Source: Chitinophagales bacterium 33-2
GTDB taxonomy: Bacteria > Bacteroidota > Bacteroidia > Chitinophagales > Chitinophagaceae
NCBI GenBank assembly: GCA_002050435.1
Contig: MWYV01000036.1
Coordinates: forward strand, 1-64,000
DNA: 64,000 bases
Direction of reading: 5' to 3'
Made by a program: the position numbers and the translations under genes. The notes under the pieces were generated by a model that had not been told where the DNA came from, made no database searches, and saw only the letters and a program-made list of their open reading frames with translations. This document shows positions 1-11,489 of this stretch, in pieces. The number at the start of each line of letters is the position of its first letter. Positions within the stretch are counted from its first letter, which is position 1.

Positions 1-449
1 GACGTGCGGATGATCAATGCATCAGGATTTTCAGCCATTACTCTTCTTTCGCCTTCCAGTTTCGTTTTACCATAAACATTTTGTGGGCCTGTAGCATCCG
101 TTATTTTAAATGGGGAAGTGGACTGCCCGTTAAAAACATAATCTGTTGAGATGTGTATGAGTTTGCAATGATGCTTTTTACATTGTCCTGCAATCAAACC
201 TGGTGTGGTGGCATTGATCATCATTGCCAGTTCGCTTTCCTCTTCTGCCTTGTCAACGGCCGTGTAGGCCGCGCAATTAATGAAATACTGTGGCTGATGT
301 AAGATAAAAAGGTCTTCAAGAGTAGATGGTTGATCCAGCGCAAAAGCCTGCCTGTCCAAAAAAACAAATTCATGCTCCTGGTATTTAGTAACCAGGTCTT
401 TCAGTTCTGATCCAAGCTGGCCGTTGCTGCCTGTTACAAGGATCTTCAT
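1..449 (-). CDS. rfbD: dTDP-4-dehydrorhamnose reductase, partial (C-terminus runs off the window)
   Basis: Reverse strand reads ATGAAGATCCTTGTAACAGGCAGCAACGGCCAGCTTGGATCAGAACTG (MKILVTGSNGQLGSEL, Rossmann GxxGxxG), directly upstream of and overlapping rfbC. Confidence 0.85.
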   Translation of the reverse strand, partial: MKILVTGSNGQLGSELKDLVTKYQEHEFVFLDRQAFALDQPSTLEDLFILHQPQYFINCAAYTAVDKAEEESELAMMINATTPGLIAGQCKKHHCKLIHISTDYVFNGQSTSPFKITDATGPQNVYGKTKLEGERRVMAENPDALIIRT

Positions 450-1006
450 TCGTTGATTTGAAAATTATTGAACCATTGCAAAAAACCTGGAAGAGCAATA
501 TCTTTTTCAGATACAATTTCTTTTCCTACGGGGATCTTCCAGTCTATTTCCAAAGAAGGATCATTATAAATAATCCCGCCTTCACTGGCTTTATTATAAA
601 ACTGGTCGCATTTATACAGCACTACAGCTGTTTCACTCAATACAGAAAATCCGTGTGCAAAGCCATGAGGGATCAGCAACTGCTTACGGTTTTCAGCTGT
701 TAGTTCAATTGTGTAATGTTTTCCAAATGTGGGTGAACCTTTGCGGATATCTACCGCCACATCCAGGATGGATCCCTGCAGAACTCTTACGAGTTTTGTC
801 TGGGCATGAGGATGTAATTGGTAGTGCAAGCCTCGGATCACACCGTAGGATGATTTGCTTTGATTGTCCTGCACAAATGTTATATCAACACCCTCAGCGG
901 CCAATGCATTTGCATTATAGGCTTCAAAAAAATAGCCCCTGCTGTCTTCAAAAACCGCAGGTTCAAAAACCAGGAGTCCGTTTATAAATGTTGATGAAAA
1001 AGGCAT
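446..1006 (-). CDS. rfbC: dTDP-4-dehydrorhamnose 3,5-epimerase
   Basis: 186 aa; FEDSRGYFFEAYN, VQDNQSKSSYGVIRGLHYQ, IPHGFAHGFSVLSE motifs typical of RmlC. Confidence 0.95.
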   Translation of the reverse strand: MPFSSTFINGLLVFEPAVFEDSRGYFFEAYNANALAAEGVDITFVQDNQSKSSYGVIRGLHYQLHPHAQTKLVRVLQGSILDVAVDIRKGSPTFGKHYTIELTAENRKQLLIPHGFAHGFSVLSETAVVLYKCDQFYNKASEGGIIYNDPSLEIDWKIPVGKEIVSEKDIALPGFLQWFNNFQINE

Positions 1007-1007
1007 A

Positions 1008-2297
1008 TTAAAAACTCCAGTAGTTACGGCTGTTTAATTTTCCGCGGTAAATTCCTTTAAGATCGGCTATGATGGCATTTGGCTTGGTGATGGAAGCAAA
1101 ATAGGCGTCATCAAGATCAGCATAAGGTTCATGACAAACCGTTACAATAACTGCGTCATAATCTTTTCCTGTTTCTGAAGCCAGGCCAAATCCATATTCA
1201 TGTTCGAGTTCTTCGCTGCTGGCATGAGGGTCCACCACATCCACATTCAGGAAAAATTCCTTAAGCTCTCTCACAACATCTGCCACTTTGGAATTGCGGA
1301 TGTCACTCACATTTTCTTTGAATGTTGCACCCATCACCAGTACCCTTGATGATTTTACATCAGATACATTGCTGATGATATGGCGCACCACTTTTCTTGC
1401 TACGTAATTGGCCATGTTATCATTGATATACCGGCCTGCAAGGATAACTCTAGATGTATAGCCCAATTCACTTGCCTTGTAGGTGAGGTAATAAGGATCC
1501 ACACCAATGCAATGACCGCCTACCAGGCCAGGACTGAACTTTAAGAAATTCCATTTTGTTCCTGCTGCCTCCAGCACTTCAAAAGTATTGATCCCCATTT
1601 TATCAAAGATGATGGAGAGTTCATTCATCAGTGCAATGTTCAGATCGCGCTGGGTATTCTCAATGATCTTTGCAGCTTCTGCCACTTTGATTGATGATGC
1701 TTTGTGCACACCTGCGGTCACTACAAGTTCATATACTTTGGCAATGGTTTCCAGGGATGTTGCATCACAACCGGAAACTACTTTTATAATAGTGGCCAGT
1801 GTATGCTTTTTATCGCCCGGGTTGATTCTTTCAGGAGAATAACCGGTTTTAAAATCAGCAATATTTTTAAGTCCTGATATTTTTTCTATGATCGGAAGGC
1901 AATCCTCTTCGGTACATCCGGGATAAACGGTGGATTCAAAAACAACATAGTCACCTTTCTTGATCACCTTACCAATGGTTTCAGAAGCTTTTTTTATTGG
2001 CACCAGGTCGGGAACGTTATGTTCATCAACAGGTGTTGGTACAGCCACTACAAAAAACTTTGCTTTTTTCAATTCATCCAGCGAGTTGGTGAATGTGATA
2101 TCGGTTCCTTCAAACGCTTCTTTACCCAGTTCCTTGCTAGGGTCAATTCCCTGCTTCATCTGCTCGATGCGTTTTGCATTGATGTCGAAACCGATAACCG
2201 AAATTTTCTTTGCAAATTCAAGTGCAATGGGCAATCCCACATAACCTAGCCCAATGACGGCCAGCTTTTCCTTTTTATCAACTAAATCCTGGTACAT
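1008..2297 (-). CDS. UDP-N-acetyl-hexosamine 6-dehydrogenase / nucleotide sugar dehydrogenase (TviB/WbpA-like)
   Basis: 429 aa; VIGLGYVGLPIALEFAKK, FKTGYSPERINPGDKKH, GLVGGHCIGVDPYYL. Confidence 0.9.
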   Translation of the reverse strand: MYQDLVDKKEKLAVIGLGYVGLPIALEFAKKISVIGFDINAKRIEQMKQGIDPSKELGKEAFEGTDITFTNSLDELKKAKFFVVAVPTPVDEHNVPDLVPIKKASETIGKVIKKGDYVVFESTVYPGCTEEDCLPIIEKISGLKNIADFKTGYSPERINPGDKKHTLATIIKVVSGCDATSLETIAKVYELVVTAGVHKASSIKVAEAAKIIENTQRDLNIALMNELSIIFDKMGINTFEVLEAAGTKWNFLKFSPGLVGGHCIGVDPYYLTYKASELGYTSRVILAGRYINDNMANYVARKVVRHIISNVSDVKSSRVLVMGATFKENVSDIRNSKVADVVRELKEFFLNVDVVDPHASSEELEHEYGFGLASETGKDYDAVIVTVCHEPYADLDDAYFASITKPNAIIADLKGIYRGKLNSRNYWSF

Positions 2298-2432
2298 AAT
2301 AGTGGTTTGGACGGCTGCAAATATAGTGGAATCCCTTAATGATAAGAAAGCTATAGAGAGCTTGTAACACTAATAAAAGCCCCCTGGCAAAGGAATGCTA
2401 TAAAAAGAATTGTCAAGAAGCATGCTTCACAA

Positions 2433-3410
2433 TTATTTCATACTTACAAATTCCTTTGGCTGCCTGGACCACTCTTCAGATGAAAGTGTTTTAAAATAAT
2501 CGTAGGTTTTCGCCAAACCTTCCCTGCGCCCGACCTTTGGTTCCCAGTCAAGCAAAGCCCTTGCCTTGCTAATATCTGGCTTCCTTTGTTTAGGGTCATC
2601 GGCCGGTAAAGGCTTATAAACAATCTTTACTTTGTTCCCGGTAAGTGCGAGTACTTCTTCTGCAAAATCTTTGAGCGATATTTCATCAGGATTACCCACG
2701 TTCACAGGTAAATGATAATCGCTTAAAAGTAACCTGTAAATACCTTCCACCAGGTCATCAACATAGCAAAATGACCGGGTTTGAGCGCCATCACCAAAAA
2801 CGGTTAGGTCTTCACCTCTCAGCGCCTGGCCGATAAAGGCAGGAAGTGCTCTTCCATCATTGAGGCGCATTCGGGGACCGTAAGTATTGAAGATGCGGAT
2901 GATGCGGGTTTCAAGACCATGGAAATTATGGTAAGCCATGGTGATCGATTCAAGGTAACGTTTGGCTTCATCATAAACTCCGCGCGGGCCAACAGGGTTA
3001 ACATTACCCCAGTATTCTTCTGGTTGCGGATGCACCAACGGATCGCCATAAACTTCGCTTGTGGAAGCTACCAGGATCCTGGCATTTTTTTCCTTGGCAA
3101 GACCAAGACAATTATGCGTTCCCATTGCACCTACTTTAAGTGTCTGAATAGGAATTTTCAGATAATCAATCGGACTTGCAGGAGAAGCAAAATGAAGGAT
3201 ATAATCCAGTTCACCCGGGATGTGAATGAACCTGGTGATGTCATGATGATAGAATTCGAACTGTTTTAATTTAAAAAGGTGTTCAATGTTGCGCATATCA
3301 CCTGTGATCAGGTTATCCATTGCAATCACATGGTATCCTTCTTTTATGAACCGGTCGCAAAGGTGAGATCCAAGAAATCCTGCACCACCAGTTATTAAAA
3401 TTCTTTTCAT
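2433..3410 (-). CDS. UDP-glucuronate decarboxylase-like SDR (UXS family)
   Basis: 325 aa; [58 protein letters not shown]. Confidence 0.9.
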   Translation of the reverse strand: MKRILITGGAGFLGSHLCDRFIKEGYHVIAMDNLITGDMRNIEHLFKLKQFEFYHHDITRFIHIPGELDYILHFASPASPIDYLKIPIQTLKVGAMGTHNCLGLAKEKNARILVASTSEVYGDPLVHPQPEEYWGNVNPVGPRGVYDEAKRYLESITMAYHNFHGLETRIIRIFNTYGPRMRLNDGRALPAFIGQALRGEDLTVFGDGAQTRSFCYVDDLVEGIYRLLLSDYHLPVNVGNPDEISLKDFAEEVLALTGNKVKIVYKPLPADDPKQRKPDISKARALLDWEPKVGRREGLAKTYDYFKTLSSEEWSRQPKEFVSMK

Positions 3411-4735
3411 TAAACCAGTTTAGGTTGTTTGACAAGCGGACGACCAATGCTTTCGTAATGAAAACCCTTCTTTTCCATTACCTGAACATCATAAACATTT
3501 CTGCCGTCAAAGATCACAGGATCTTTCATCATGGAAAGCAGTTTATCAAAATCAGGTGTGCGGAATTCATTCCACTCTGTAGCTACTACCAACGCATCGG
3601 CATTCTCCAGGCAGTCGTATTGAAGTTCTGCATAATTTAGTTTATCGCCCAGCAGATTCTTTACATTTTCCATAGCCTCAGGATCAAATGCACATACAGT
3701 GGCCCCTTCATTCAACAGCGACTGAATGATCTCTAAAGCCGGAGCTTCCCTGATGTCATCTGTATTTGGTTTGAATGCAAGACCCCAGAAAGCAAAATGC
3801 TTTCCTTTAAGGTCGTTATTGTAATAGCGTTTGATCTTGGACACCAGGTGCAGCTTTTGCTTTTCATTTACTTCGATAACCGCATCCAAAATCCTGAATT
3901 CATATTTAACTTCTTTGGCAGAATGCATCAGTGCCTTTACGTCTTTAGGGAAACAGCTGCCGCCGTAACCGATACCAGGAAATAAAAACCTTTTTCCAAT
4001 ACGATCATCGCTTCCAATCCCTTTGCGCACCATGTCAACATCGGCGCCCAATTTCTCACACATCTGCGCGATCTCATTCATAAAAGAGATCTTAACCGCA
4101 AGAAATGCGTTGGCTGCATATTTGGTAAGTTCGGCTGAACGTTCGTCCATAAAAACCAGCGGATTACCCTGCCTTACATAAGGACCATACAATTCTGTAA
4201 GTACTTCTTTGGCCCTGTCGGAAGTGGTACCGATCACAATACGATCCGGCTTCATGAAATCATCAACTGCAACACCCTCTCTCAAAAATTCGGGATTGGA
4301 TACCACATCAAATTCACCATCATAATTCGCTGCAATGGCTTCGTGCACTTTTTCTGCCGTACCAACAGGAACGGTGCTTTTATCAACAATGATCTTATAA
4401 TCTGATAACAGTTTTCCAATTTCACTTGCAACACCCAGTACATACCTTAGGTCTGCCGATCCGTCTTCACCCGGAGGTGTGGGCAGAGCAAGAAAAATGA
4501 TCTCAGCTTCCTCAATACCTTCCTTGAGTGAAGTAGTAAAAGATATACGTTCTTCTTTTAAATTCCTTTCAAAAAGCTTTTCAAGTCCGGGTTCATATAT
4601 CGTAACCTTTCCATTGCGAAGTTTATTGATTTTTTTTTCATCGATGTCCACACAAATAACATGATTGCCGGTTTCGGCCAGGCAGGTGCCTGTAACCAAT
4701 CCAACATAACCAGTGCCAATAACTGCAATTTTCAT
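3410..4735 (-). CDS. ugd: UDP-glucose 6-dehydrogenase
   Basis: 441 aa; [63 protein letters not shown]. Confidence 0.95.
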   Translation of the reverse strand: MKIAVIGTGYVGLVTGTCLAETGNHVICVDIDEKKINKLRNGKVTIYEPGLEKLFERNLKEERISFTTSLKEGIEEAEIIFLALPTPPGEDGSADLRYVLGVASEIGKLLSDYKIIVDKSTVPVGTAEKVHEAIAANYDGEFDVVSNPEFLREGVAVDDFMKPDRIVIGTTSDRAKEVLTELYGPYVRQGNPLVFMDERSAELTKYAANAFLAVKISFMNEIAQMCEKLGADVDMVRKGIGSDDRIGKRFLFPGIGYGGSCFPKDVKALMHSAKEVKYEFRILDAVIEVNEKQKLHLVSKIKRYYNNDLKGKHFAFWGLAFKPNTDDIREAPALEIIQSLLNEGATVCAFDPEAMENVKNLLGDKLNYAELQYDCLENADALVVATEWNEFRTPDFDKLLSMMKDPVIFDGRNVYDVQVMEKKGFHYESIGRPLVKQPKLV

Positions 4736-4744
4736 AAAGTATGA

Positions 4745-5875
4745 TTAGGGGTTTATAAATTCCAGAACTTTTGAAGTGATATGATTCAATTGGTCTTCTT
4801 CCATTTCAGTATGGATAGGAAGAGAGATCACCCTTTCTGTTAACCAGTCTGTAACAGGCAGATTTGTTGAGGCAGATGCATAGGCATCAAACATCTTTTG
4901 CCTGTGGGCAGGTACGGGATAATAAATCATCGAGGGTATATTATGGCTTGCAAGATACTCCTGCATTTTGTTTCTGTCAATACCTTCAAGAATTAAAGTA
5001 TATTGATGGAATACATGCCTGGAATTGGAGGCCCGGAAGGGAACCCTGATGGCATCCTGTTGGGCAAAGGCCTTATCATAGGCTTCAGCAACGGCACGTC
5101 TTGAATTAATATACTGATCCAGATACCTGAGTTTTATTTCTAATATTACAGCCTGTAAGGTATCCAGCCTGCTGTTAACACCCACTACATCATGGTAATA
5201 ACGTCGGCTTTGACCATGATTGGCCACCATTTTTAACTTGTCGGCCAATGCATCATCATTGGTCATAATGGCACCCCCATCCCCATATCCGCCCAGGTTT
5301 TTAGAAGGGAAAAATGAAGTGGTACCAATGGTGCCTATCGCACCGGTTTTTGTCATTGAACCATCTGAAAAATGATAATCACACCCAATTGCCTGAGCGT
5401 TGTCTTCGATTACAAACAAATTATGGGCCATGGCAATCTCCATGATGGCTTCCATGTTCGCTGCCTGTCCATACAAATGAACGGGTACAATGGCTTTTGT
5501 TTTTGGTGTAATGGCTTTCCGTATGGCTTCAGGCTCGATACAAAATGTTTTAGGATCCACATCCACAAAAACAGGTTTCAATTTTAAAAGTGCTATGACC
5601 TCGGTAGTGGCAATATAAGTAAAAGAGGGTGTGATGACCTCATCGCCGGGCTGGAGATCAAGCGCCATCATGGCAATCTGCAGGGCATCGGTACCATTAG
5701 CACAAGGAATTACATGTTTAGATTGATTGTACACAGCCAGTGATTCGGCAAAACGCTGTACCTGCGGACCATTAATAAATGCAGTGTTTTCAAGAACTTC
5801 ATTAATGGCCGTATGAATCTCATCACGGATCTTTTGATACTGGAATTTCAGATCAACCATTTGTATGGCACGCAT
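4745..5875 (-). CDS. DegT/DnrJ/EryC1/StrS family aminotransferase
   Basis: 376 aa; PGDEVITPSFTYIATTEVI, FVIEDNAQAIG, SFFPSKNLGGYGDGGAI PLP-lysine motif. Confidence 0.92.
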   Translation of the reverse strand: MRAIQMVDLKFQYQKIRDEIHTAINEVLENTAFINGPQVQRFAESLAVYNQSKHVIPCANGTDALQIAMMALDLQPGDEVITPSFTYIATTEVIALLKLKPVFVDVDPKTFCIEPEAIRKAITPKTKAIVPVHLYGQAANMEAIMEIAMAHNLFVIEDNAQAIGCDYHFSDGSMTKTGAIGTIGTTSFFPSKNLGGYGDGGAIMTNDDALADKLKMVANHGQSRRYYHDVVGVNSRLDTLQAVILEIKLRYLDQYINSRRAVAEAYDKAFAQQDAIRVPFRASNSRHVFHQYTLILEGIDRNKMQEYLASHNIPSMIYYPVPAHRQKMFDAYASASTNLPVTDWLTERVISLPIHTEMEEDQLNHITSKVLEFINP

Positions 5876-5974
5876 AATATATGTTTTAACCCTGGTTTGT
5901 TTGGGCGTGCAAAAATAGGAATAATGCTGTGGCTAACTAACAAGTTTTAGATTTGCCATCCACAAACTTCTTTT

Positions 5975-7288
5975 TTGGTCTTTTTCTATAACATAGGTAT
6001 TTGGTTGTATGTCCTGGGCATCAGGATCGCTTCTTTATGGAATCCCAAAGCCCGTAAATGGCTTTCTGGCAGGAAGCATCTTTTCAGGGACCTGGAAAAG
6101 GAACGTTTGCCACAATACAGATTAATCTGGATGCATTGTGCTTCCGCAGGTGAGTTTGAACAGGGAAAACCTATTCTGGAACAACTTAAGTCCCGGTACC
6201 CGGCACATAAAATTCTGGTGAGCTTTTTTTCACCTTCAGGTTATGCTGTAGCTAAAAATGATGCGCATGCAGATATCATTAGTTATATCCCCATAGATAC
6301 GGCCAACAATGCAAAAAAGTTTATCAGGCTTGTCCAACCTGAAATTGCCTTTTTTATTAAATACGAATTCTGGTATCACCTGATCAGGCAGGCAAATAAA
6401 AAAAAAATTCCCATCCTGCTGGCATCGGCGGTATTCCGGCAAGACCAGGTATTTTTCAGGCCTTATGGAAAAACTTTTAAAAATATGCTTTCCCGCTTCA
6501 CGCAACTTTTTGTACAGGATACTGCTTCACTTGATCTTTTAAACGAAAATGGAATCAGGCATGCGCAGGTCAGTGGCGATACGCGTTTTGACCGTGTGTC
6601 ATCGCTTGTTGCTTCACCGGTTGCCCTTCCGCTGATCGAAACATTCGCCAATGGCCAACCGTTGCTGGTGGCAGGAAGTACATGGATGGATGATGAAAAA
6701 TTACTGGCGAAAATAAATGGCTTGCATCATGATTTTAAATTGATCATTGCACCACATGAGATCCATGAAGCACATATTAAACAGATCGAAAAACTTTTTA
6801 AGGGTGCGGTAAAATATTCTCTGGCTAAAAGGATCGCAGCTGAAGAAAATCAACTCAAAGGAATGTGGGCGGGCGTTAATAATGAGGAGCAGTTAGCACT
6901 TCAAAAACAGCTTCAGAATGCAAGGGTGTTGATCATTGATAACGTGGGTATGTTGTCGAAGCTTTATTATTATGCAACTGTTACTTATGTGGGGGGCGGT
7001 TTTACAAAAGACGGCATACATAATGTACTGGAACCGGCTGCTTTTGGAAAGCCGGTTTGTTTCGGTCCAAATTATCAGAAATATCGTGAAGCGATCGAGC
7101 TGATTGAAACCGGTGGAGGGTTCAGTATAAAGGATGCAGCATCGATGGAAAATTTGTTGGCAAAATTAAAAGAAGGTCACCTGCAGCGCGCAGCAAAAGC
7201 AGCAAAAGATTATATCAGCGATAACGAGGGAGCTACAGAAAAGATCCTGCATTATATTCAGGAAAACCGCCTTCTCACCAGCTGGTAA
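5975..7288 (+). CDS. waaA: 3-deoxy-D-manno-octulosonic acid transferase
   Basis: 437 aa (TTG start); WMHCASAGEFEQGKPILEQLK, PHEIHEAHI, YVGGGFTKDGIHNVLEPAAFGKPVCFGPNYQKYREA. Confidence 0.93.
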   Translation: MVFFYNIGIWLYVLGIRIASLWNPKARKWLSGRKHLFRDLEKERLPQYRLIWMHCASAGEFEQGKPILEQLKSRYPAHKILVSFFSPSGYAVAKNDAHADIISYIPIDTANNAKKFIRLVQPEIAFFIKYEFWYHLIRQANKKKIPILLASAVFRQDQVFFRPYGKTFKNMLSRFTQLFVQDTASLDLLNENGIRHAQVSGDTRFDRVSSLVASPVALPLIETFANGQPLLVAGSTWMDDEKLLAKINGLHHDFKLIIAPHEIHEAHIKQIEKLFKGAVKYSLAKRIAAEENQLKGMWAGVNNEEQLALQKQLQNARVLIIDNVGMLSKLYYYATVTYVGGGFTKDGIHNVLEPAAFGKPVCFGPNYQKYREAIELIETGGGFSIKDAASMENLLAKLKEGHLQRAAKAAKDYISDNEGATEKILHYIQENRLLTSW

Positions 7289-8052
7289 AAATGTTTTACA
7301 GTTTCACTATTATCAGACCATCCCAATTTTAATTTTAATTCCCTGCTCATCCAGTATTCAGCTTCGGAAAAAATATTAAAGGCATTTATGGTTTTTATGC
7401 TTCTTTCATACATGGCTTCATCGCCCCGAAATAATTCATTTACAAAATGAAACCTGTCGTTAATACCGATCCCTTTGCGTAAATCTTTAATCGGACTTTC
7501 TTTAAGCTTTGAACCCAGTTCTATTTTTTCTTCCTTTAGCCGGTCATTGATACTTTCCTGGACATCGGTGATCAGTTCATGCACTTCTTTGTTCTGATGC
7601 TGGATCAGTGTGGGCGCTTCATCCGTAGTTTCCCAGGCAGAAAAAATACTTGACTGAGCTGGCGTATGGTCTTTTCTGACTGCATGCTTATCGTCAACAG
7701 AAGGCTTTTTTAAAATATAGGGTTGAGGTGCGTATTCATTCCCGGGCTGGGCTTCCATACTTGCCATGTCCGCAATGGAAGAAGTAAGTTCATGTATCGG
7801 TTCTTCTTTTTCAATATACGCAATGGCTTCAACCGGCAATTCTTCCATTGTACCACGTTTCACTTCTTCAGCGAAACTGAAATTTACAGGCATGGTAACT
7901 GCCACTTTTGATGTACCTAGCTGAGATTTATCCTGGAGCGTTCCCAGTAGTTCAGCATGAAGCAATTGAACTGTAGCTAACAATTGCGGCGCAGTGGCAT
8001 CCTGCTCTTTTTGCTGGAACAACTTGTCGATTAACGCCTGATATCTTTCCAT
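7258..8052 (-). CDS. conserved hypothetical protein
   Basis: 264 aa ORF, C-terminal helical region KGIGINDRFHFVNELFRGDEAMYERSI; 3' end overlaps waaA convergently. Confidence 0.75.
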   Translation of the reverse strand: MERYQALIDKLFQQKEQDATAPQLLATVQLLHAELLGTLQDKSQLGTSKVAVTMPVNFSFAEEVKRGTMEELPVEAIAYIEKEEPIHELTSSIADMASMEAQPGNEYAPQPYILKKPSVDDKHAVRKDHTPAQSSIFSAWETTDEAPTLIQHQNKEVHELITDVQESINDRLKEEKIELGSKLKESPIKDLRKGIGINDRFHFVNELFRGDEAMYERSIKTINAFNIFSEAEYWMSRELKLKLGWSDNSETVKHFYQLVRRRFS

Positions 8053-8163
8053 GGTTTATGGTACTTTCGCTTTTTAACGGTAGGAATTGAAGACTTATTT
8101 CAAATCAGATCTCACAAATTTACTAATTGATCTCAAATTATATTACAAGCCATAAAATATCTG

Positions 8164-8742
8164 ATGTTTATCGAACCAAACATAAAGGGAGAACGACGCG
8201 GGTGGATCGAAGTCATCTGCGGTTCGATGTTCTCAGGAAAAACCGAAGAATTGATTCGCAGGCTTAAAAGAGCCAAAATCGCCAACCTGAAAGTGGAAAT
8301 TTTTAAACCCGCGATCGATGTGCGCTATGATGACGTAAAGATCGTTTCCCATGATGAAAATGCCATTCAGTCCACTCCCATTGATAATTCCCAGACCATT
8401 TTACTGATGGCACAGGACGTGGATGTGGTTGGGCTTGATGAAGCTCAGTTTTTTGATGAAGAAATTTCCACGGTCTGTGATGAACTTGCACTGAGAGGTG
8501 TAAGGGTGATCGTCGCAGGTTTGGATATGGATTTCCAGGCCAAACCATTCGGACAAATGCCTTTCCTGATGGCCAAAGCCGATTTTGTTACCAAGCTTCA
8601 TGCGATCTGTGTAAAATGCGGCCATATTGCCAATTATAGTTACAGGATCATTCCAAATGAAAAACAGATCATGCTGGGTGCCCAAAACGTGTACGAGCCG
8701 CGTTGCAGGAATTGTTTTATAAAAGACGGAAGTATCGACTGA
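8164..8742 (+). CDS. tdk: thymidine kinase
   Basis: 192 aa; [41 protein letters not shown] Zn motif. Confidence 0.95.
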   Translation: MFIEPNIKGERRGWIEVICGSMFSGKTEELIRRLKRAKIANLKVEIFKPAIDVRYDDVKIVSHDENAIQSTPIDNSQTILLMAQDVDVVGLDEAQFFDEEISTVCDELALRGVRVIVAGLDMDFQAKPFGQMPFLMAKADFVTKLHAICVKCGHIANYSYRIIPNEKQIMLGAQNVYEPRCRNCFIKDGSID

Positions 8743-9702
8743 TCAAAGCTGCCTGGAGGTGATCTTGTTGCGTGAAACCACCACATTACTTCCATCTTTT
8801 TTGCTTTCTCCCACTGCCGAAACGATCATGCCGCTAGTAGCATCCACAACCATTCTTGTGCGGGAAGTTGTTGGATTTTGGTTGTCGTGCAAATATTTTG
8901 CTATGGCATCAATGATTACCTGGTTGTTTTTTATTTCCTTCACTGTATAAACGGTTGATATATCAATTGAAGAAGTCTGTAACGGAATTTTGGATGTTTT
9001 GGTCCAACTGTCTCCCGGCTTGACAGTTTTGTTTGGCAGAAAATTAAATCCCTGCGTGAACATTTCCTTCACCATATCATCATTGAACTGGGATTCAAAA
9101 CTTTTCAGAAAAAAAGCCTGCTGACTTTCAGGAATCTTCATTTCAAGCATAACCTGTTGTGGCAGCTTGTCAAATCCGTCAACCGATAAAATATTGCCAT
9201 CCGGGGCTACTTTCATTGTAAAGCTTTTGCCTTTCATTGCAGAAAACATCCTACCGATCATTTGCAAAGGATTGCCTGTTGCATCCGGTTTATCTTCAGA
9301 ACTGAAACGCATGGACTGACCCATCATATTCATATCCATCAACATCTTGCCATAGGTTACATTGAGGGTTTTTGATGTTTTGTTTTCCGATGCCACTTTC
9401 AAAATATAGTTATACATCATTTTCGAACTGATCTTCTGCCCTTCTTCCTGCTGTATTATGTCGATCTCTGTTGTATAATCAAAGGTTTTCCCTTTGGGAA
9501 CATTAAATTTCAATAATAATGAAGGATCTGCGACAGAAACAACAGGCGCGGTGTTCACTACGCTGTCCATATTTACGTGCTCAGTTCCAGTCAGTTCAAT
9601 TGTACTGTCGGTAACGGTTGTTGTGCTTTTTTTTTCCTGAACGGCATCCATGCAGGAAAGCAGGCATACGGATATAAAAATTGAATATAATAGCTTGGTC
9701 AT
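8743..9702 (-). CDS. DUF6263-like putative lipoprotein
   Basis: 319 aa; signal with LLSCMDA lipobox; ...VKPGDSWTKTSKIPLQTSSIDISTVYTVKEI. Confidence 0.75.
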   Translation of the reverse strand: MTKLLYSIFISVCLLSCMDAVQEKKSTTTVTDSTIELTGTEHVNMDSVVNTAPVVSVADPSLLLKFNVPKGKTFDYTTEIDIIQQEEGQKISSKMMYNYILKVASENKTSKTLNVTYGKMLMDMNMMGQSMRFSSEDKPDATGNPLQMIGRMFSAMKGKSFTMKVAPDGNILSVDGFDKLPQQVMLEMKIPESQQAFFLKSFESQFNDDMVKEMFTQGFNFLPNKTVKPGDSWTKTSKIPLQTSSIDISTVYTVKEIKNNQVIIDAIAKYLHDNQNPTTSRTRMVVDATSGMIVSAVGESKKDGSNVVVSRNKITSRQL

Positions 9703-9742
9703 AACGGGGTTTAAGGTGGCAATTTAAATTATTTAAAAGCAG

Positions 9743-10438
9743 ATGAAGGAATTAAGCCTTTATTTTCGCAAAAACTTAGTCATCTATTCCATCAGCCGGA
9801 TATGGACGCTTTTTAAAAAAGACCTTTTATTGGAGGTGAGGCAGCAGTATGCATTTTATGGAATCATCTTATATGTAGGTGCAACTGTTTTTGTTTTATT
9901 TATGGCGCTTGAAACGCCTGAAAGCAGGGTTTGGAACGGCCTTTTCTGGATCATTCAATTATTCATCAGTATTAATGCGGTAGCCAAAAGTTTTTTACAG
10001 GAAGGTCGTGGAAGAATGCTTTATTATTATTCCATTGCCAGTCCGCAGGAATTCATCCTCTCCAAGCTTTTATTCAATTCCCTGCTGATGCTGGTCATGT
10101 CCCTGATCAGTTTCATTTTGTTCGCAATTTTTCTTGGTTACCCGGTGGTGCGTTCAGGGCAGTTCATCGGGATCGTTTTTTTAGGCAGCTGGTGTTTGAG
10201 CCTTGTTTTTAGTGTGCTGGCAGCCATCGCCGCAAAAGCCCAGCAAAATGCCGCCATTATGGCGATCCTTGGATTTCCCATATTGATTCCACAGTTACTG
10301 GTATTAATGAAGATCTCCGGAACCATGTTCAGCATGTCTGTGGCAGTACCGCTGGCCAATGTGTTATTGCTGGTAATTTCCTGTGTACTTGTAATTTTGC
10401 TGGCGATCATTCTTTTCCCTTTTCTCTGGAAAGACTAA
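9743..10438 (+). CDS. ccmB: heme exporter protein CcmB
   Basis: 231 aa; FKKDLLLEVRQQYAFYGIILYV and 6 TM segments. Confidence 0.88.
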   Translation: MKELSLYFRKNLVIYSISRIWTLFKKDLLLEVRQQYAFYGIILYVGATVFVLFMALETPESRVWNGLFWIIQLFISINAVAKSFLQEGRGRMLYYYSIASPQEFILSKLLFNSLLMLVMSLISFILFAIFLGYPVVRSGQFIGIVFLGSWCLSLVFSVLAAIAAKAQQNAAIMAILGFPILIPQLLVLMKISGTMFSMSVAVPLANVLLLVISCVLVILLAIILFPFLWKD

Positions 10439-10544
10439 GGGTTTATTATCAACCCAAACCAATTCTAAAAGATTTTTGCCTCTTGCGGTATCCTTCCCCT
10501 TAATTTTGCGCAACTAAATTGCCTGCTGCCTGAAAGGGCTTATT

Positions 10545-11273
10545 ATGAACAAAAGCTGGTGGAAAATAATATCTGTCCTTTTATTGGTGTACACCATTAT
10601 TGCCGGCTTTGGGTTGCTCTGGAAAAATGATGTCCCACGCCTGCCTGCCTTACAGGAAACCATTCGCAATCTCTATTTTCATGTTTGCATGTGGTTTGGC
10701 ATGATGATCCTTTTTACAGCTTCTGTTTTTCATGCCATCAAATACCTTCAAAACAATAACCTTCGTTCTGATATTTCTTCAAGGGCTTTTGCGGGTGTTG
10801 GAATTTTATTTGGGTTGCTTGGTTATGCAACTGGTGCAATCTGGTTGTCGTACACCTGGGTAGATCCCAATCAACCTGCATATGAATCTTTCGGCGCCAT
10901 CGCCAAAGACCCAAAACTGATCGGTGCCGCCATTGCACTGCTGATCTATTTTGCCTACCTGGTACTACGTGGATCGATACAGGACATCGATAAAAGAGCC
11001 AGGATTGGGGCCGTGTATAACATCTTTGCTTTTGCTTTTCTTTTTCCTGCTATCTGGATCATCCCACGACTTTTACCCAGTCTGCATCCGGGCGGTGAAG
11101 GATCTGAAGGAAACCCCGCATTGAATTATAAAGATATGGCACCTAAGATGCGTTTTGTTTTTTATCCTGCTATTATCGGCTGGACGCTTCTGGGTGTATG
11201 GATCGTAAGTATAAAAGTGCGGCTTGAATTATATAAAGAAAGAATCATCTTAACGCAATGGATAAAAAAATAG
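10545..11273 (+). CDS. ccmC: cytochrome c biogenesis protein CcmC/CcsA
   Basis: 242 aa; FHVCMWFGMM, WLSYTWVDPNQPAYESFGAIAKDPKLIGA. Confidence 0.88.
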   Translation: MNKSWWKIISVLLLVYTIIAGFGLLWKNDVPRLPALQETIRNLYFHVCMWFGMMILFTASVFHAIKYLQNNNLRSDISSRAFAGVGILFGLLGYATGAIWLSYTWVDPNQPAYESFGAIAKDPKLIGAAIALLIYFAYLVLRGSIQDIDKRARIGAVYNIFAFAFLFPAIWIIPRLLPSLHPGGEGSEGNPALNYKDMAPKMRFVFYPAIIGWTLLGVWIVSIKVRLELYKERIILTQWIKK

Positions 11274-11473
11274 GTTTCATCATACTGCTGCTGCTTGTGC
11301 AGCTGGCTGCTTTGGCCCAACCGGGAGGCGAAGTTGAAATGGCAGATGCCATGCATGCAAACGGAAAGATTTATGTTGTTGTTGCAGTTATACTGACCAT
11401 CTTTGCAGGCATTATCATTTACCTGGTACGCCTCGACAGAAAAATTTCAAAGCTTGAAAAAAATAATTCTTAA
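11258..11473 (+). CDS. CcmD-like small membrane protein
   Basis: 71 aa, one TM plus KISKLEKNN tail, overlaps the ccmC 3' end. Confidence 0.75.
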   Translation: MDKKIGFIILLLLVQLAALAQPGGEVEMADAMHANGKIYVVVAVILTIFAGIIIYLVRLDRKISKLEKNNS

Positions 11474-11489
11474 TCTTAAATAGTATCTC